A stretch of 64,000 nucleotides of DNA from Stanieria cyanosphaera PCC 7437 (lineage in GTDB: Bacteria; Cyanobacteriota; Cyanobacteriia; Cyanobacteriales; Xenococcaceae): assembly GCF_000317575.1 (NCBI RefSeq), contig NC_019748.1, positions 3,678,501-3,742,500 on the forward strand, read 5' to 3'. Numbering within the stretch: position 1 is the first letter of the stretch; each line of letters begins with the position of its first letter. Under the pieces are notes generated by a model. That model was not told the DNA's origin, searched no databases, and saw only the letters and a list, made by a program, of their open reading frames with translations. Below, piece after piece: positions 26,683 through 36,555 of the stretch. The position numbers and the translations under genes were made by a program.

Positions 26683-27729
26683 ATGAGTATCACCGTCAGC
26701 CAAGTATCCAAAAAATTCGGTAATTTCCAAGCTTTAGACCAAATTGATTTAACAGTCGAACCAGGAACTTTAGTTGCATTACTCGGGCCTTCGGGTTCAG
26801 GAAAATCTACCCTTTTAAGAACCATTGCTGGTTTAGAAACTCCAGATACAGGTAAAATAACCATCAATCATCGTGATGCTACTCACCTCGATATTAGAAA
26901 GCGAAATATTGGTTTTGTTTTTCAACATTATGCTCTTTTTAAACATCTCACCGTCAGACAAAATATTGCGTTTGGTTTAGATATTCGCAAAAAACCTCGC
27001 AAACTAATCAAACAAAAAGTAGAAGAACTTCTCGAACTAATTCAACTCCAAGGCTTTGGCGATCGCTATCCGAGTCAATTATCTGGCGGACAAAGACAAC
27101 GAGTTGCTTTAGCCCGCGCTTTGGCCGTACAACCAGAAGTATTACTCCTCGATGAACCTTTTGGGGCATTAGATGCCAAAGTTAGACAAGAATTACGCAA
27201 TTGGTTACGTCGTCTTCATGATGAAGTTCATCTTACCAGTCTTTTTGTTACCCATGACCGTGAAGAAGCAATGGCAGTAGCAGATAAAATTGTCGTGATG
27301 AACCAAGGTAGAATCGAACAAATTGGCACTCCCGCAGAAGTATATGATCGTCCTGCTAATCCTTTTGTGATGAGTTTTGTTGGCGAAGTCAACATCATTC
27401 CTGACACCCTTGCCGTTTTCAACAAAGGCTATTTACCTTCTTCTTCTCTACCAGCATTTATTCGTCCCCACGATTTTGAAGTTAATAACCTACCTACAAA
27501 AAATAGTATTCCTGCCACTCTTAAACGAATCACTCATTTAGGTTGGGAAATTCAATTAGAATTAGTTTTACCAGGTGATTTAACAGTCACAGCCCATTTA
27601 AGTCGAGAAAAATTTACTCAACTCGATCTTGAACTAGGACAAGAAGTTTATCTCCAACCCCGCCAAGTTCAACGTTTTGAAGAAGAGCAGCATCATGCCT
27701 ACTTAACTGCTAACAATCAAATACTGTAA
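26683..27729 (+). CDS. cysA: Sulfate ABC transporter ATP-binding protein
   Basis: 348 residues. The ATPase domain has Walker [10 protein letters not shown], the signature LSGGQRQR, Walker [10 protein letters not shown] and the switch His in [10 protein letters not shown]. The C-terminal part (about 235-348) is the TOBE/OB domain of CysA-type importers. It powers sulfate (and often thiosulfate or molybdate) import with CysT/CysW/SbpA. Last gene of the cluster. Confidence 0.95.
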   Translation: MSITVSQVSKKFGNFQALDQIDLTVEPGTLVALLGPSGSGKSTLLRTIAGLETPDTGKITINHRDATHLDIRKRNIGFVFQHYALFKHLTVRQNIAFGLDIRKKPRKLIKQKVEELLELIQLQGFGDRYPSQLSGGQRQRVALARALAVQPEVLLLDEPFGALDAKVRQELRNWLRRLHDEVHLTSLFVTHDREEAMAVADKIVVMNQGRIEQIGTPAEVYDRPANPFVMSFVGEVNIIPDTLAVFNKGYLPSSSLPAFIRPHDFEVNNLPTKNSIPATLKRITHLGWEIQLELVLPGDLTVTAHLSREKFTQLDLELGQEVYLQPRQVQRFEEEQHHAYLTANNQIL

Positions 27730-27852
27730 GTTCATTCTCACTTTAAATATTAGGGTTTTTGTGTTGATGGTTGATTATTTATTGCTATTTATCAATCATC
27801 AACTTTTTTTCTCGGATCGAACTTGCGTTTAAGTTGATATCTATGGGGTGTC

Positions 27853-27901
27853 AACTGGTAACTGATAACTGATAACTGATAACTGATAACTGATAACTGC
27901 T
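27853..27901. repeat. Heptanucleotide tandem repeat (AACTGAT) abutting the sasA stop
   Basis: Seven 7-base units: AACTGGT, five AACTGAT, then AACTGCT. The array overlaps the last bases of the sasA stop codon (27900-27902). It belongs to the same repeat family as the array at 10083. Confidence 0.88.
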
Positions 27902-29084
27902 AACGATACGCTGGCAAAGTAAAATGAAAACAACTGCCACCACCAGGGACACTATCTACCCAAATTTGACCGTAGTGAGAGTTAATAATTTTACGACAAA
28001 GAGACAAACCTAAACCATAACCCTCTTTAGAACGATCGCGTTTTAAGCGAAAATGACCTTCAAAAATTCGTTCTTGTTTTGCTGCTGGAATGCCCGGCCC
28101 ATTATCACAAAGACTTAACTGAACTTTTTGACTGGTGCGATGCAAGATCGATAAATTAATTTTTCCTTCTTCTGGAGTGTATTTAATCGCATTCTCTAGT
28201 AAATTAATAATTACTTGACGCACTAACTCTTCATCAGCATAGACAGCAGGTACATCTTGAGGAATATCTGCCGTCAATTGTTGAGATTTTTCGGTCATGC
28301 GATCGCTAAATTGACTAATAATATCTTTGCATAAAGGTTGTAAGTATAATTTTGATGGTTCTATTTGTAGTTGAGAACCAACATTTTTAGAGGCTTGTAA
28401 TAAATCAGCGATCATTTTATTCATGATCTGGAATTGCTTTCTTGCCTGTTTAAATAATTGACCTCTAAGTTTTTGCGCTTTTTCTTGGTCTGGTTGAGAA
28501 AAGGATATTTCTAAAGTTTCTACTGCGATCGAAGCTGCTGTTAAAGGACTACGAAGATCATGAGCTAGCATCGCTAAAATTTGTTCTTTGAAACGCAGTT
28601 GCTCTTGAAGTTCTTCTTTTTCTCTTTGTAGAGTAAAAATTTTATCAGATAATCGAATTAATTCTGCTGAATATTTTACAGAATTATCTTCACCAACATA
28701 CGAATATTTTTCTTCTTCTGAAATTTGTTCTTGTAAATTTACTTGTACTGAAGTTTGCCATCGAGGCCACCATTGTTGTAATTGATCGATTAAATTACTC
28801 CCAGTTAGAGTTTGTCTTGGCAAGGGATTGATCTTGACTAAAGCGGGAGTCGCAATCAACTTAAAATGTTCTACCAAATGAGGTTGTTTGCCGATTTCAA
28901 TGACTTGTAACTCAAAAGGATATTCAGCTTGTAAATTTTCTAAATAAGTTTTGACACGTCTAATATACTCTTGAGAAGTAGGATGTTCATTAACAAACAA
29001 AAGTAACTGGAGCGTTTCTGGTTTAGAAACATCTTGGTTAAATCCTATCTGCTGACTGTCAGATTGCAACACTATATGAGACAA
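27900..29084 (-). CDS. sasA: Circadian clock output histidine kinase SasA
   Basis: 394 residues. Residues about 25-110 form the thioredoxin-like KaiB-type domain that docks on KaiC (LLLFVNEHPTSQEYIRRVKT, LVEHFKLIATPALVKINPLP). After a coiled linker comes the dimerisation and phosphoacceptor segment ILAMLAHDLRSPLTAA, then the ATPase domain with NLLENAIKYTPEEG, DNGPGIP and GYGLGLSLC. SasA relays KaiC state to the regulator RpaA. The kai genes and rpaA are not in this window. Confidence 0.94.
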   Translation of the reverse strand: MSHIVLQSDSQQIGFNQDVSKPETLQLLLFVNEHPTSQEYIRRVKTYLENLQAEYPFELQVIEIGKQPHLVEHFKLIATPALVKINPLPRQTLTGSNLIDQLQQWWPRWQTSVQVNLQEQISEEEKYSYVGEDNSVKYSAELIRLSDKIFTLQREKEELQEQLRFKEQILAMLAHDLRSPLTAASIAVETLEISFSQPDQEKAQKLRGQLFKQARKQFQIMNKMIADLLQASKNVGSQLQIEPSKLYLQPLCKDIISQFSDRMTEKSQQLTADIPQDVPAVYADEELVRQVIINLLENAIKYTPEEGKINLSILHRTSQKVQLSLCDNGPGIPAAKQERIFEGHFRLKRDRSKEGYGLGLSLCRKIINSHYGQIWVDSVPGGGSCFHFTLPAYR

Positions 29085-29321
29085 CTAAAAAACTTCAAGA
29101 GAGATTGAGTTTTGATACTTGACTAACAATACTTTAACGATAGATTGTATTTTAATATTTATTTAATAAATTTGGAAATATTTACTCCCATATTGATCAA
29201 TGTATTCAAGACTTCCTGTTTTTAACCGAACTTTATGTTAGATAATCTTAAGATATTATAAACCTTATCTAATTTACCCTAGCCTCTTACTCATCAAAAA
29301 AAATATCGCGGAAATATTATC

Positions 29322-30911
29322 ATGGCTCTTGGTTATCTTGCTCTTGTTCTTCACGCCCATTTACCCTTTGTCAGGCATCCAGAAAGCGATTATGTTTTAG
29401 AAGAAGAATGGCTATTTGAAGCTATTACTGAAACTTACATTCCTTTACTCCACGTTTTTGAAAATTTAAAGCGAGACGGAATCGATTTCAAAATGACCAT
29501 GAGTATGACACCTCCTTTGGTGTCAATGCTGCGAGATCCTCTTCTGCAAGAACGCTATGATGATCATTTGGCTCTTTTACAAGAATTAGCAGAAAAAGAA
29601 ATTGATCACAACGAACATAATGGTCACATTTGTTATCTTGCTGAACATTATGCTAACTCTTTTAGTCAAATTCGTCACACTTGGGAGCGTTATAACCGCG
29701 ATTTAGTTACAGCTTTTAAACAATTTCTTGATAGTAATAACCTCGACATCATTACTTGTGGAGCTACTCATGGTTATCTTCCTCTAATGAAGATGTATCC
29801 AGAAGCAGTTTGGTCACAAATAAAAGTCGCTTACGAACATTACGAAGAAAATTTTGGTCGTCCACCAAAAGGAATTTGGTTGCCAGAATGTGCCTACTAT
29901 GAAGGATTAGAGCGAATGCTAGCAGATGCAGGTTTGCGCTATTTCCTGATGGATGGACATGGTTTACTTTATGCTCGTCCTCGTCCTCGTTTTGGTACTT
30001 ATGCACCTATCTTTACTGAATCTGGAGTAGCTGCTTTTGGTCGAGACCACGAGTCTTCTCAACAAGTATGGTCTTCTCAAGTGGGTTATCCAGGGGATCC
30101 TGAATATCGAGAGTTTTATAAGGATTTGGGTTGGGAAGCGGAATATGAATATATTAAGCCCTATATTATGCCTAATGGTCAAAGGAAAAATACAGGGATT
30201 AAATATCATAAAATCACGGCTCGGGACGGAGGGTTATCGGAAAAAGCTCTTTACGATCCTTATTGGGCAAGAGAAAAAGCAGCCGAACACGCAGGGAATT
30301 TTATGTACAATCGGGGGCAACAAATTCAGCATTTAGCTGGAGTTATGCAACGTCCTCCTATTGTAATTTCTCCTTACGATGCAGAATTATTCGGTCACTG
30401 GTGGTATGAAGGTCCTTGGTTTATTGATTTTCTCTTCCGCAAAGTTTGGTATGACCAAAATACTTTTGAGATGACTCATCTTTCTGATTATTTGTGTCAA
30501 AATCCGACTCAGCAGGTTGCTCGTCCTTCTCAATCTAGTTGGGGTTACAAGGGATTCCACGAATATTGGCTTAATGAAACCAATGCTTGGATTTATCCTC
30601 ATTTGCACAAGGCAGCCGAACGAATGATTAAACTTGCTTGTCGTGAACCAATAGATGAGTTGGAATGGCGAGCTTTGAATCAAGCAGCCAGAGAGTTGCT
30701 CTTAGCACAATCTTCGGACTGGGCGTTTATTATGCGCACTGGAACTATGGTACCATATGCAGTACGACGGACGCGATCGCATTTGTTACGTTTTAACAAA
30801 CTCTATGAAGATATCCTGATTGGAAAAATTGACTCTGGTTGGTTAGAGAAAGTAGCAGAAATCGATAATATCTTCCCAAGTATCAATTATCGGGTTTATC
30901 GTCCTCTTTAA
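29322..30911 (+). CDS. Glycoside hydrolase family 57 protein, 1,4-alpha-glucan branching enzyme type
   Basis: 529 residues. GH57 catalytic domain first: GYLALVLHAHLPFVRHPESDY at the start, the GIWLPECAYYEGLERML motif containing the likely nucleophile Glu, and the acid Asp in ISPYDAELFGHWWYEGP. The C-terminal helical part (about 420-529, with LLLAQSSDWAFIMRTGTMVPYA) matches the DUF1957 domain seen in GH57 branching enzymes. It probably adds alpha-1,6 branches to glycogen. Cytoplasmic, single gene with its own promoter. Confidence 0.92.
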   Translation: MALGYLALVLHAHLPFVRHPESDYVLEEEWLFEAITETYIPLLHVFENLKRDGIDFKMTMSMTPPLVSMLRDPLLQERYDDHLALLQELAEKEIDHNEHNGHICYLAEHYANSFSQIRHTWERYNRDLVTAFKQFLDSNNLDIITCGATHGYLPLMKMYPEAVWSQIKVAYEHYEENFGRPPKGIWLPECAYYEGLERMLADAGLRYFLMDGHGLLYARPRPRFGTYAPIFTESGVAAFGRDHESSQQVWSSQVGYPGDPEYREFYKDLGWEAEYEYIKPYIMPNGQRKNTGIKYHKITARDGGLSEKALYDPYWAREKAAEHAGNFMYNRGQQIQHLAGVMQRPPIVISPYDAELFGHWWYEGPWFIDFLFRKVWYDQNTFEMTHLSDYLCQNPTQQVARPSQSSWGYKGFHEYWLNETNAWIYPHLHKAAERMIKLACREPIDELEWRALNQAARELLLAQSSDWAFIMRTGTMVPYAVRRTRSHLLRFNKLYEDILIGKIDSGWLEKVAEIDNIFPSINYRVYRPL

Positions 30912-31017
30912 TAATTAATTGATTCTCTCCAAACTAAATAGTGTTGATTTAGCGAGTTTAATGATTGTTTCAATCTATTTCAATGGCTCGCTTTTTCTTG
31001 TCTGATATTTTTTCTAT

Positions 31018-32253
31018 TTAAAAATAATTAACTTGCATAACTTCCACTTGTTCCCCAGCAGCAATCTCAGTTTGACCAATGGGAATTACTGCCAAACTAT
31101 TGGTTTGTGCCAAGTTAATTAAATTACCTGAACTGTGACTACCACCAGCTAAAGCAAATTCGTAAATACCATCAACTAAATGTAATTTTCCCCAAAGATA
31201 GGTTTCTCTTTTTCCTCCAGCCACCAAGCGATCGCGATTACGTGCTTTAATAAATGTAGGTTGCCAATTATCTTTTAATCCTGATAATTTTTTTAAGGCT
31301 GGTTGAACAAAACGCCAACAACTGACTAAGGCTGAAACGGGATTACCAGGAATACCAAAATAAACGCAACCATTGGCAAATTTAGCTACAGTTAAAGGTT
31401 TTCCAGGTTTAACCGCCACCGAACTAATCTGAATTTCTCCCCCTAATTGAGCTAGAATCTGTTCGACATAATCATAGTCACCTACCGAAACACCACCAGT
31501 AGATAGAACTAAATCGGCTGATTCAATTGCCGAAGAGATCGCCTTAATTAACTGTTGACAATCATCGGGAATAATTCCCAACTTAATCGGAATACCACCA
31601 TTAGTGGTTACAAAACTAGCTAAGGCATACTGATTAGAATCAACAATTTGCCCTGGTTGAATCGGTTGCTTCGGTGTAATTAGTTCATCTCCTGTAGATA
31701 AAATGGCTACTTTGGGACGACGATAAACTGGTAACTTTGTACATTGGGCTGTAGCTAAAACCGCTATCTCAGGAGCGTTGATTATAATTCCAGGTGGTAA
31801 CATCTCTTCTCCTGCCCGATAAAAAGAGCCTCGATGACGCACAAACTCTTTGGGTTGTGGGGCAGCAAAAATTTTGACTTGATTTCCTTCTCTCGTTGTA
31901 TTTTCTTGAATCACAATCGTATCAGCCCCTGCTGGCATCATTGCCCCTGTAAAGATTCGGGCTGCTTGTCCCGATTTAATGGTAGTTTTTGGTTGGTAAC
32001 CAGCAGGAATTTCTTCGACAATTTCTAAAAGTTTGGGATGTTCGTTATTACAGTTTTTAACATCTTCATAGCACACTGCATAACCATCCATAGCAGAGTT
32101 ATCCCAATCAGGAAAATCCAATTTACTACTGACTGATGCTGCCAAAATCCGTAAAGGAGCAACTTCTAAATCAACAATTTCTACATCTTGTGAGGAACTT
32201 AAAGGTTGAACTAAATTGAGAATAATAGCTTCTGCTTGTTTGGCTGATAGCAT
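31018..32253 (-). CDS. moeA: Molybdopterin molybdotransferase
   Basis: 411 residues, normal length. It inserts molybdate into adenylated molybdopterin, the last step of molybdenum cofactor synthesis. Visible motifs include FPDWDNSAMDGYAV, RIFTGAMMPAGADTIV, the MPT-binding LSTGDELI and STGGVSVGDYD, and FGIPGNPVSALVSC. Divergent from the RDD gene with 63 bases between. moaA lies 18 kb to the left. Confidence 0.95.
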   Translation of the reverse strand: MLSAKQAEAIILNLVQPLSSSQDVEIVDLEVAPLRILAASVSSKLDFPDWDNSAMDGYAVCYEDVKNCNNEHPKLLEIVEEIPAGYQPKTTIKSGQAARIFTGAMMPAGADTIVIQENTTREGNQVKIFAAPQPKEFVRHRGSFYRAGEEMLPPGIIINAPEIAVLATAQCTKLPVYRRPKVAILSTGDELITPKQPIQPGQIVDSNQYALASFVTTNGGIPIKLGIIPDDCQQLIKAISSAIESADLVLSTGGVSVGDYDYVEQILAQLGGEIQISSVAVKPGKPLTVAKFANGCVYFGIPGNPVSALVSCWRFVQPALKKLSGLKDNWQPTFIKARNRDRLVAGGKRETYLWGKLHLVDGIYEFALAGGSHSSGNLINLAQTNSLAVIPIGQTEIAAGEQVEVMQVNYF

Positions 32254-32316
32254 GGATGGATAACTTAAGAATTACTTGCTTTAATCAATTTAACAAATAT
32301 CTCAAAAGCGATCGCT

Positions 32317-32850
32317 ATGTCTCCAGATGAATTAAGCTATAGAAGGTTTCCTAGAGTCCCCATCAAACGAAGAGTAGGAGCTTTTTTAATTGATTTTGTC
32401 ACAGTTTGGTTTGTTAGTTCTTTTTTTGGTAATTCCATCCAATGGCTCATTTTTATCCTTGGTTGGTTAGTAATGAGAGTTGTAGTAGTCGACAAAAATC
32501 AAGGACAAAGTTTAGGTAGTTGGGCGTTGGATCTGAAAGTTATTGATGCGCGTTTTAATAAAATTCCTGATTTAGTTGTTTTGGGTAAAAGAGAAGGCAT
32601 TCTCGGTTTCGCTGCGGTACTCGCTATGTATGGGTTAGAAATTAACCTTAGAAATGGTTTATCAATGTTATTGTTACTAACCCCTCTGCTCGTAGACTGT
32701 GGTATAGCGTTTGCTGACGAAGAACTCAATCAAGCTTTTCATGACCGTTTAGCTTCAACTATTGTGATTCAAACTCCCAGAGGTTACTCTTTAGATTTGA
32801 GACTCAAAAAATTACTTGCTCAAATTAAGAATAATATGCGAAAATATTGA
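32317..32850 (+). CDS. RDD-family membrane protein
   Basis: 177 residues. It begins RRFPRVPIKRRVGAFLIDFV, with the Arg and Asp of the RDD domain (KRRVGAFLIDF), then three to four hydrophobic helices and the second part LGSWALDLKVIDARFNK. RDD proteins are small membrane proteins, some linked to ion transport; the role here is unknown. A pair of hairpins separates it from rpmG. Confidence 0.82.
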   Translation: MSPDELSYRRFPRVPIKRRVGAFLIDFVTVWFVSSFFGNSIQWLIFILGWLVMRVVVVDKNQGQSLGSWALDLKVIDARFNKIPDLVVLGKREGILGFAAVLAMYGLEINLRNGLSMLLLLTPLLVDCGIAFADEELNQAFHDRLASTIVIQTPRGYSLDLRLKKLLAQIKNNMRKY

Positions 32851-32857
32851 TTTGCGT

Positions 32858-32956
32858 GTGAACAGTACTCCGCCCTATCAGGGTGTTTTGCGTTGCGTTC
32901 ACTTTGTCAATACAGTGATTAGGTCTGCCGACTAGAGATCGGCGTATCTCACTGTA
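32858..32956 (+). promoter_or_regulatory. Two tandem hairpins in the leader of rpmG-rpsR
   Basis: First: GTGAAC (32858-32863) with GTTCAC (32897-32902), enclosing CCCTATCAGGG. Second: TACAGTGA (32911-32918) with TCACTGTA (32949-32956), enclosing GCCGA/TCGGC around CTAGAGA. The second ends 44 bases before the rpmG start. Either a terminator of the RDD gene (no T run is seen) or a structured ribosomal-protein leader that could give autoregulation. Structure seen by eye; function inferred. Confidence 0.45.
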
Positions 32957-33000
32957 AATATAGATAACTCTATAAGTTGTAATTAATTTTTCTTGAAACA

Positions 33001-33195
33001 ATGGCAAGTAAAAAAGGTGTCCGCATTATTATTAATTTAGAATGCACTGAGTGTCGCACTAACTCTAACAAACGTTCTGCTGGAGTATCTCGTTACACAA
33101 CCAGCAAAAACCGTCGCAACACTACAGCGAGATTAGAACTGAAAAAGTTTTGTACCCATTGCAACAAACATACGGTTCACAAAGAAATTAAATAA
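33001..33195 (+). CDS. rpmG: 50S ribosomal protein bL33
   Basis: 64 residues, the cyanobacterial/plastid form: [20 protein letters not shown] at the start and two CxxC-type pairs (CTEC, CTHC) that probably bind zinc. It ends [16 protein letters not shown]. It is followed by rpsR after 40 bases, the usual rpmG-rpsR pair. Confidence 0.97.
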   Translation: MASKKGVRIIINLECTECRTNSNKRSAGVSRYTTSKNRRNTTARLELKKFCTHCNKHTVHKEIK

Positions 33196-33235
33196 TTAAA
33201 ATCAATTAATTTATTAATCAAATACAGCAAAAATC

Positions 33236-33451
33236 ATGGCATATTATCGTAAACGTCTTTCTCCAATCAAACCTAGCGATCCAATTGATTATAAAGATAT
33301 TGAATTATTACGTAAATTCATCACTGAAAGAGGAAAAATTTTACCTCGTCGTATAACTGGTTTAACCGCTCAACAGCAACGAGACTTGACCGATGCGGTT
33401 AAAAAAGCTCGTTTAATAGCTTTATTGCCCTTTATTAATGCAGAAGGCTAA
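33236..33451 (+). CDS. rpsR: 30S ribosomal protein bS18
   Basis: 71 residues. Signature segments are [33 protein letters not shown] and a C-terminal [11 protein letters not shown]. It binds next to S6 on the small-subunit platform. The second gene of the rpmG-rpsR operon, ahead of the exoribonuclease gene. Confidence 0.97.
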   Translation: MAYYRKRLSPIKPSDPIDYKDIELLRKFITERGKILPRRITGLTAQQQRDLTDAVKKARLIALLPFINAEG

Positions 33452-33480
33452 CCAAGAAAAAACTTATTTTCTTCTGGTTA
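33449..33480 (+). terminator. Stem-loop overlapping the rpsR stop codon
   Basis: TAACCAAGAAAA (33449-33460) pairs with TTTTCT and TGGTTA (33467-33472 and 33475-33480) with a two-base bulge. No T run follows, so it may slow rather than stop transcription into the nuclease gene. Confidence 0.45.
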
Positions 33481-33549
33481 AGACAGATTTAAGTTCAAAA
33501 AGGTAGACTGAATATTAAGTCGTAAAATCAATGTTAAAGCACAAAGCTG

Positions 33550-35565
33550 GTGGAAAAGGGAACACTGATTGAATTCAGAATACAAGGAGAGCGTCGTCTT
33601 GCAGTTGCCGAACGACCAGAAGGAAAAAAAGATTGGATTGTAATTGATGAGAGTGGGCAGTCGCATAAAATACGTCCTCAGCGCGTAGAATATACCGTTA
33701 ATGGTGGTTTGTATAAGCCTTCTGACATTGCCAATTTTATCAACGAAGCTCAATCTTACCTCGATCCAAGTAGTTTAGAAGTAGCTTGGGAAATATTGGT
33801 AGAAGATGGTGATTTAGTGACACCCCAACAAATGGCTGAATTACTATTTTCTGACCAATCTCCAGCTTTGTGTTATGCTGCTCATCTTCTTTTAAGTCAA
33901 GATAAAATTTACTTTAAAAATAAAGGTGATGCTTACGAACCACGTTCAGCAGCACAAGTAGAAGAAATTAAGCATCAACTAGAAGTAGAAGAACAAAGAA
34001 ATCGCGAAAAAGAAGAATTTATCAGCCATCTTCAACAAGCGTTGGCAGGAAAACCAGTAGAATGGACAGAAAGCGATCGCAATAAGCTGGAAACATTAGA
34101 AAAATTTGTTATTCAACCAGAATATAACTCTCGTGTAGCTCAAGAAATCCTAAGTTTAGCTAGGAAAGGAACTGACTCTCAAGCAGCATTTGAGTTATTA
34201 GTAGAATTAGGATGGTGGAGCAAACATGAAAACTTATTTTTACGACGTAGTTCTTATCCTACGTATTTTCCCAAAAAGGTACTTGATGTGGCGCAATTTT
34301 ATCTGCAATCTCCACCGTTTGACCCTGACTCGAATCGTCTTGATTTGACTCATTTAAAAGTCTACACAATTGATGATGAAAGTACAGAAGAAATAGATGA
34401 TGGTTTAAGCGTTGAATACAGTGAAGATGGAAAGTCAGCTAAACTGTGGATACATATTGCCGATCCTAGTCGAATAGTTACTCCTGGAGATGAACTAGAT
34501 TTAGAAGCCCGTCGTCGTAGCACTAGCTTATATTTACCGACAGGAATGATCTCGATGTTTCCTTCGGAACTTGCCACTGGACCAATGAGTTTAATCCAAG
34601 GTCAAACTTGTGCAGCTTTAAGTTTTGGCGTGGTGCTTGACGAAACAGGATTAGTCAAAGAATACAGTATTCACCCAACTTTGATCAAACCTACTTATCG
34701 TCTAACTTACGATGATGTCGATGAAATGCTTGATTTGGGGGTTACTAAAGAACCTGAAATTGCCGAATTAGCTAAATGGGCGAGTTTAAGAAGAAAATGG
34801 AGACAACAACAAGGCTCAATTCAAATCTTGATGCCCGAATCTTTGATTAAAGTCAAAGAAAACGAAGAAATTATCATTGAATTGTTAGATGAGTCTAAAT
34901 CTCGGCAATTAGTTGCAGAAATGATGATTTTAGCTGGAGAAGTAGCAGGCAAATACGGACAAGAACACAATTTACCTCTACCTTTTCGCGGACAACCACA
35001 ACCAGAGTTACCTCCAGAAGAAGAACTGCTGCAATTACCACCAGGACCGGTACGTTTTTGTGCCTTGCGTCGCTGTATGCCTCGTAGTGAAATAAGTACT
35101 ACTCCTGCTCGACACGCAAGTCTGGGTTTGGATAGTTATATCCAAGTTACTTCTCCGATTAGAAGATATACTGATTTGCTAGCTCACTTTCAGATTAAAG
35201 CTCATTTGCGCAATGAAAGCTTACCATTTTCTGGAGAAGAGTTACAGGAAATTATTTACAGCGTTGCTAATTCAGCGTATGAAGCTACTTTAGTAGAACG
35301 TCAAACTAATCGTTATTGGGGATTAGAATATTTACGACGTAATTCTAACCGCGTTTGGGGAGTGTTAGTATTGCGTTGGTTAAGAGAAGAAGACCGTTTA
35401 GGAATTATTTTATTAGAAGATTTGGGATTAGAATTACCTCACCGTTTTGAAAGAGCGGTAACTTTAGGCGATCGCTTAGAAGTTCAGGTTACTCGTGCAG
35501 ATCCTCATCGAGATGAAATTCGTTTTCGAGAAATTACTCCTTCAGAAATTCAAGCAACTGTTTAA
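33550..35565 (+). CDS. rnb: RNase II/RNase R family exoribonuclease
   Basis: 671 residues from a GTG. The catalytic RNB domain spans about 255-560: the acidic motif IDDESTEEIDDGLSVE carries the metal-binding Asp residues, and IQVTSPIRRYTDLLAHFQ is the substrate-channel motif. A C-terminal S1-like strand region follows. Length fits the cyanobacterial RNase II/R homologue. It degrades RNA 3' to 5'. It lies 98 bases after rpsR and may be co-transcribed. Confidence 0.9.
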   Translation: MEKGTLIEFRIQGERRLAVAERPEGKKDWIVIDESGQSHKIRPQRVEYTVNGGLYKPSDIANFINEAQSYLDPSSLEVAWEILVEDGDLVTPQQMAELLFSDQSPALCYAAHLLLSQDKIYFKNKGDAYEPRSAAQVEEIKHQLEVEEQRNREKEEFISHLQQALAGKPVEWTESDRNKLETLEKFVIQPEYNSRVAQEILSLARKGTDSQAAFELLVELGWWSKHENLFLRRSSYPTYFPKKVLDVAQFYLQSPPFDPDSNRLDLTHLKVYTIDDESTEEIDDGLSVEYSEDGKSAKLWIHIADPSRIVTPGDELDLEARRRSTSLYLPTGMISMFPSELATGPMSLIQGQTCAALSFGVVLDETGLVKEYSIHPTLIKPTYRLTYDDVDEMLDLGVTKEPEIAELAKWASLRRKWRQQQGSIQILMPESLIKVKENEEIIIELLDESKSRQLVAEMMILAGEVAGKYGQEHNLPLPFRGQPQPELPPEEELLQLPPGPVRFCALRRCMPRSEISTTPARHASLGLDSYIQVTSPIRRYTDLLAHFQIKAHLRNESLPFSGEELQEIIYSVANSAYEATLVERQTNRYWGLEYLRRNSNRVWGVLVLRWLREEDRLGIILLEDLGLELPHRFERAVTLGDRLEVQVTRADPHRDEIRFREITPSEIQATV

Positions 35566-35583
35566 TTGAATGATGACTAGGCT

Positions 35584-35943
35584 GTGAATCAACTTCAAGT
35601 TAATCAAATTGTTTGTTTAGAGCAAGATAATTTTTGTCTTTACTGTGAAGTTATTCAACTTATTCCTCAGCGAAAATATTGCTGGGTTAGACCTTTGTTA
35701 CTAGTTTTCTTTAATTCTTCATTCTCAACTGCTGATAGAGCGATCGCACTTAATAATAGTTCCGATCTACTCTTGCCTGAAAGTTTATTTAGAGCAGCTT
35801 TTGATACAGAAATGCTCAATGTATTATCTTTACTGCCAGAGTTAGAAACAAATTCAGAAACAAACTATCAAGTTCAGCAAGAGCTAAGTGGTTGTATTCA
35901 AAAAGTTTGGCAAGCTAATCGCAATTTATTTGATACTGTGTAA
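35584..35943 (+). CDS. Conserved hypothetical protein downstream of the exoribonuclease
   Basis: 119 residues from a GTG 18 bases after the nuclease stop. The N-terminal half has a beta-rich pattern (LQVNQIVCLEQDNFCLYCEVIQLIPQRKYCWVRPLLL), the rest is helical. No signal peptide or known motif. Close spacing implies a shared transcript with the nuclease. Family not recognised. Confidence 0.6.
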   Translation: MNQLQVNQIVCLEQDNFCLYCEVIQLIPQRKYCWVRPLLLVFFNSSFSTADRAIALNNSSDLLLPESLFRAAFDTEMLNVLSLLPELETNSETNYQVQQELSGCIQKVWQANRNLFDTV

Positions 35944-36277
35944 GCTGATTAGCTTAGAAATCGATCTAAAGTAGTAAAGATTTATCTTTTTACTATTTAG
36001 AACTATTTAGGTCTTTTATCAATAAATTATAAATTTAAGAAAACTATTTGCTAATATAATCTACTTTTAGAAAAAAAGTTAATAGAAAACTCGGTTAATT
36101 ACTTTATTTTTTACATTTATATTATAAATTTAGGTAAAAACTGTTTATCTAACAAAATAAATTGTAACTGAAATTACAATTTGTTAAAAAAAATGTAGAT
36201 AAAATATTTTCTTATTCAAAGAAAAACATTATTTGATGAATTGAAATAATAATTTCAGTATTTTATCTGAGATAAAA
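35944..36277. other. Very AT-rich intergenic region, no gene seen
   Basis: 334 bases with long A/T runs and frequent stops. No repeat or RNA gene recognised; promoter DNA for the following genes is likely. Confidence 0.45.
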
Positions 36278-36469
36278 ATGAGTCAAATAAAATATAAATA
36301 TATTAGGACTTTAAATTTATTGATTAACTACACAGTTTCTTATCTCAAGGATAACGAAACTGTGGTTTATTTGGACACATCTTATCCTACTTTAACCTTA
36401 GCTTTAAATAAAATTCAAATCTTTTTTACTTATGTATCAAGATTCGATAAAGTTAACGGTTTAAGGTAG
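36278..36469 (+). CDS. Small hypothetical protein, doubtful
   Basis: 63 residues, rich in Tyr, Leu and Ile, with DNETVVYLDTSYPTLTLALNKIQIFF. There is no convincing ribosome site beyond GAG six bases before the ATG, and the surroundings are equally AT-rich. It could be a real small protein or a chance frame. No family recognised. Confidence 0.3.
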   Translation: MSQIKYKYIRTLNLLINYTVSYLKDNETVVYLDTSYPTLTLALNKIQIFFTYVSRFDKVNGLR

Positions 36470-36555
36470 CTATCTGTAAATTTACAGATTATCCTCTATG
36501 GAATAAAAGTAATTAATTTTTTAAGCAATATATAATTTTAACGAAGACAAAGAAA

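Noticed and set aside
27853-27901. CRISPR array suggested by regular repeats
   Set aside because: Seven-base units without spacers; a short tandem repeat, and no cas genes are in the window.
32560-32700. Leftward frames opposite the RDD, GH57 and radical SAM genes
   Set aside because: They lie entirely inside well-supported genes and show no start signals or family motifs.
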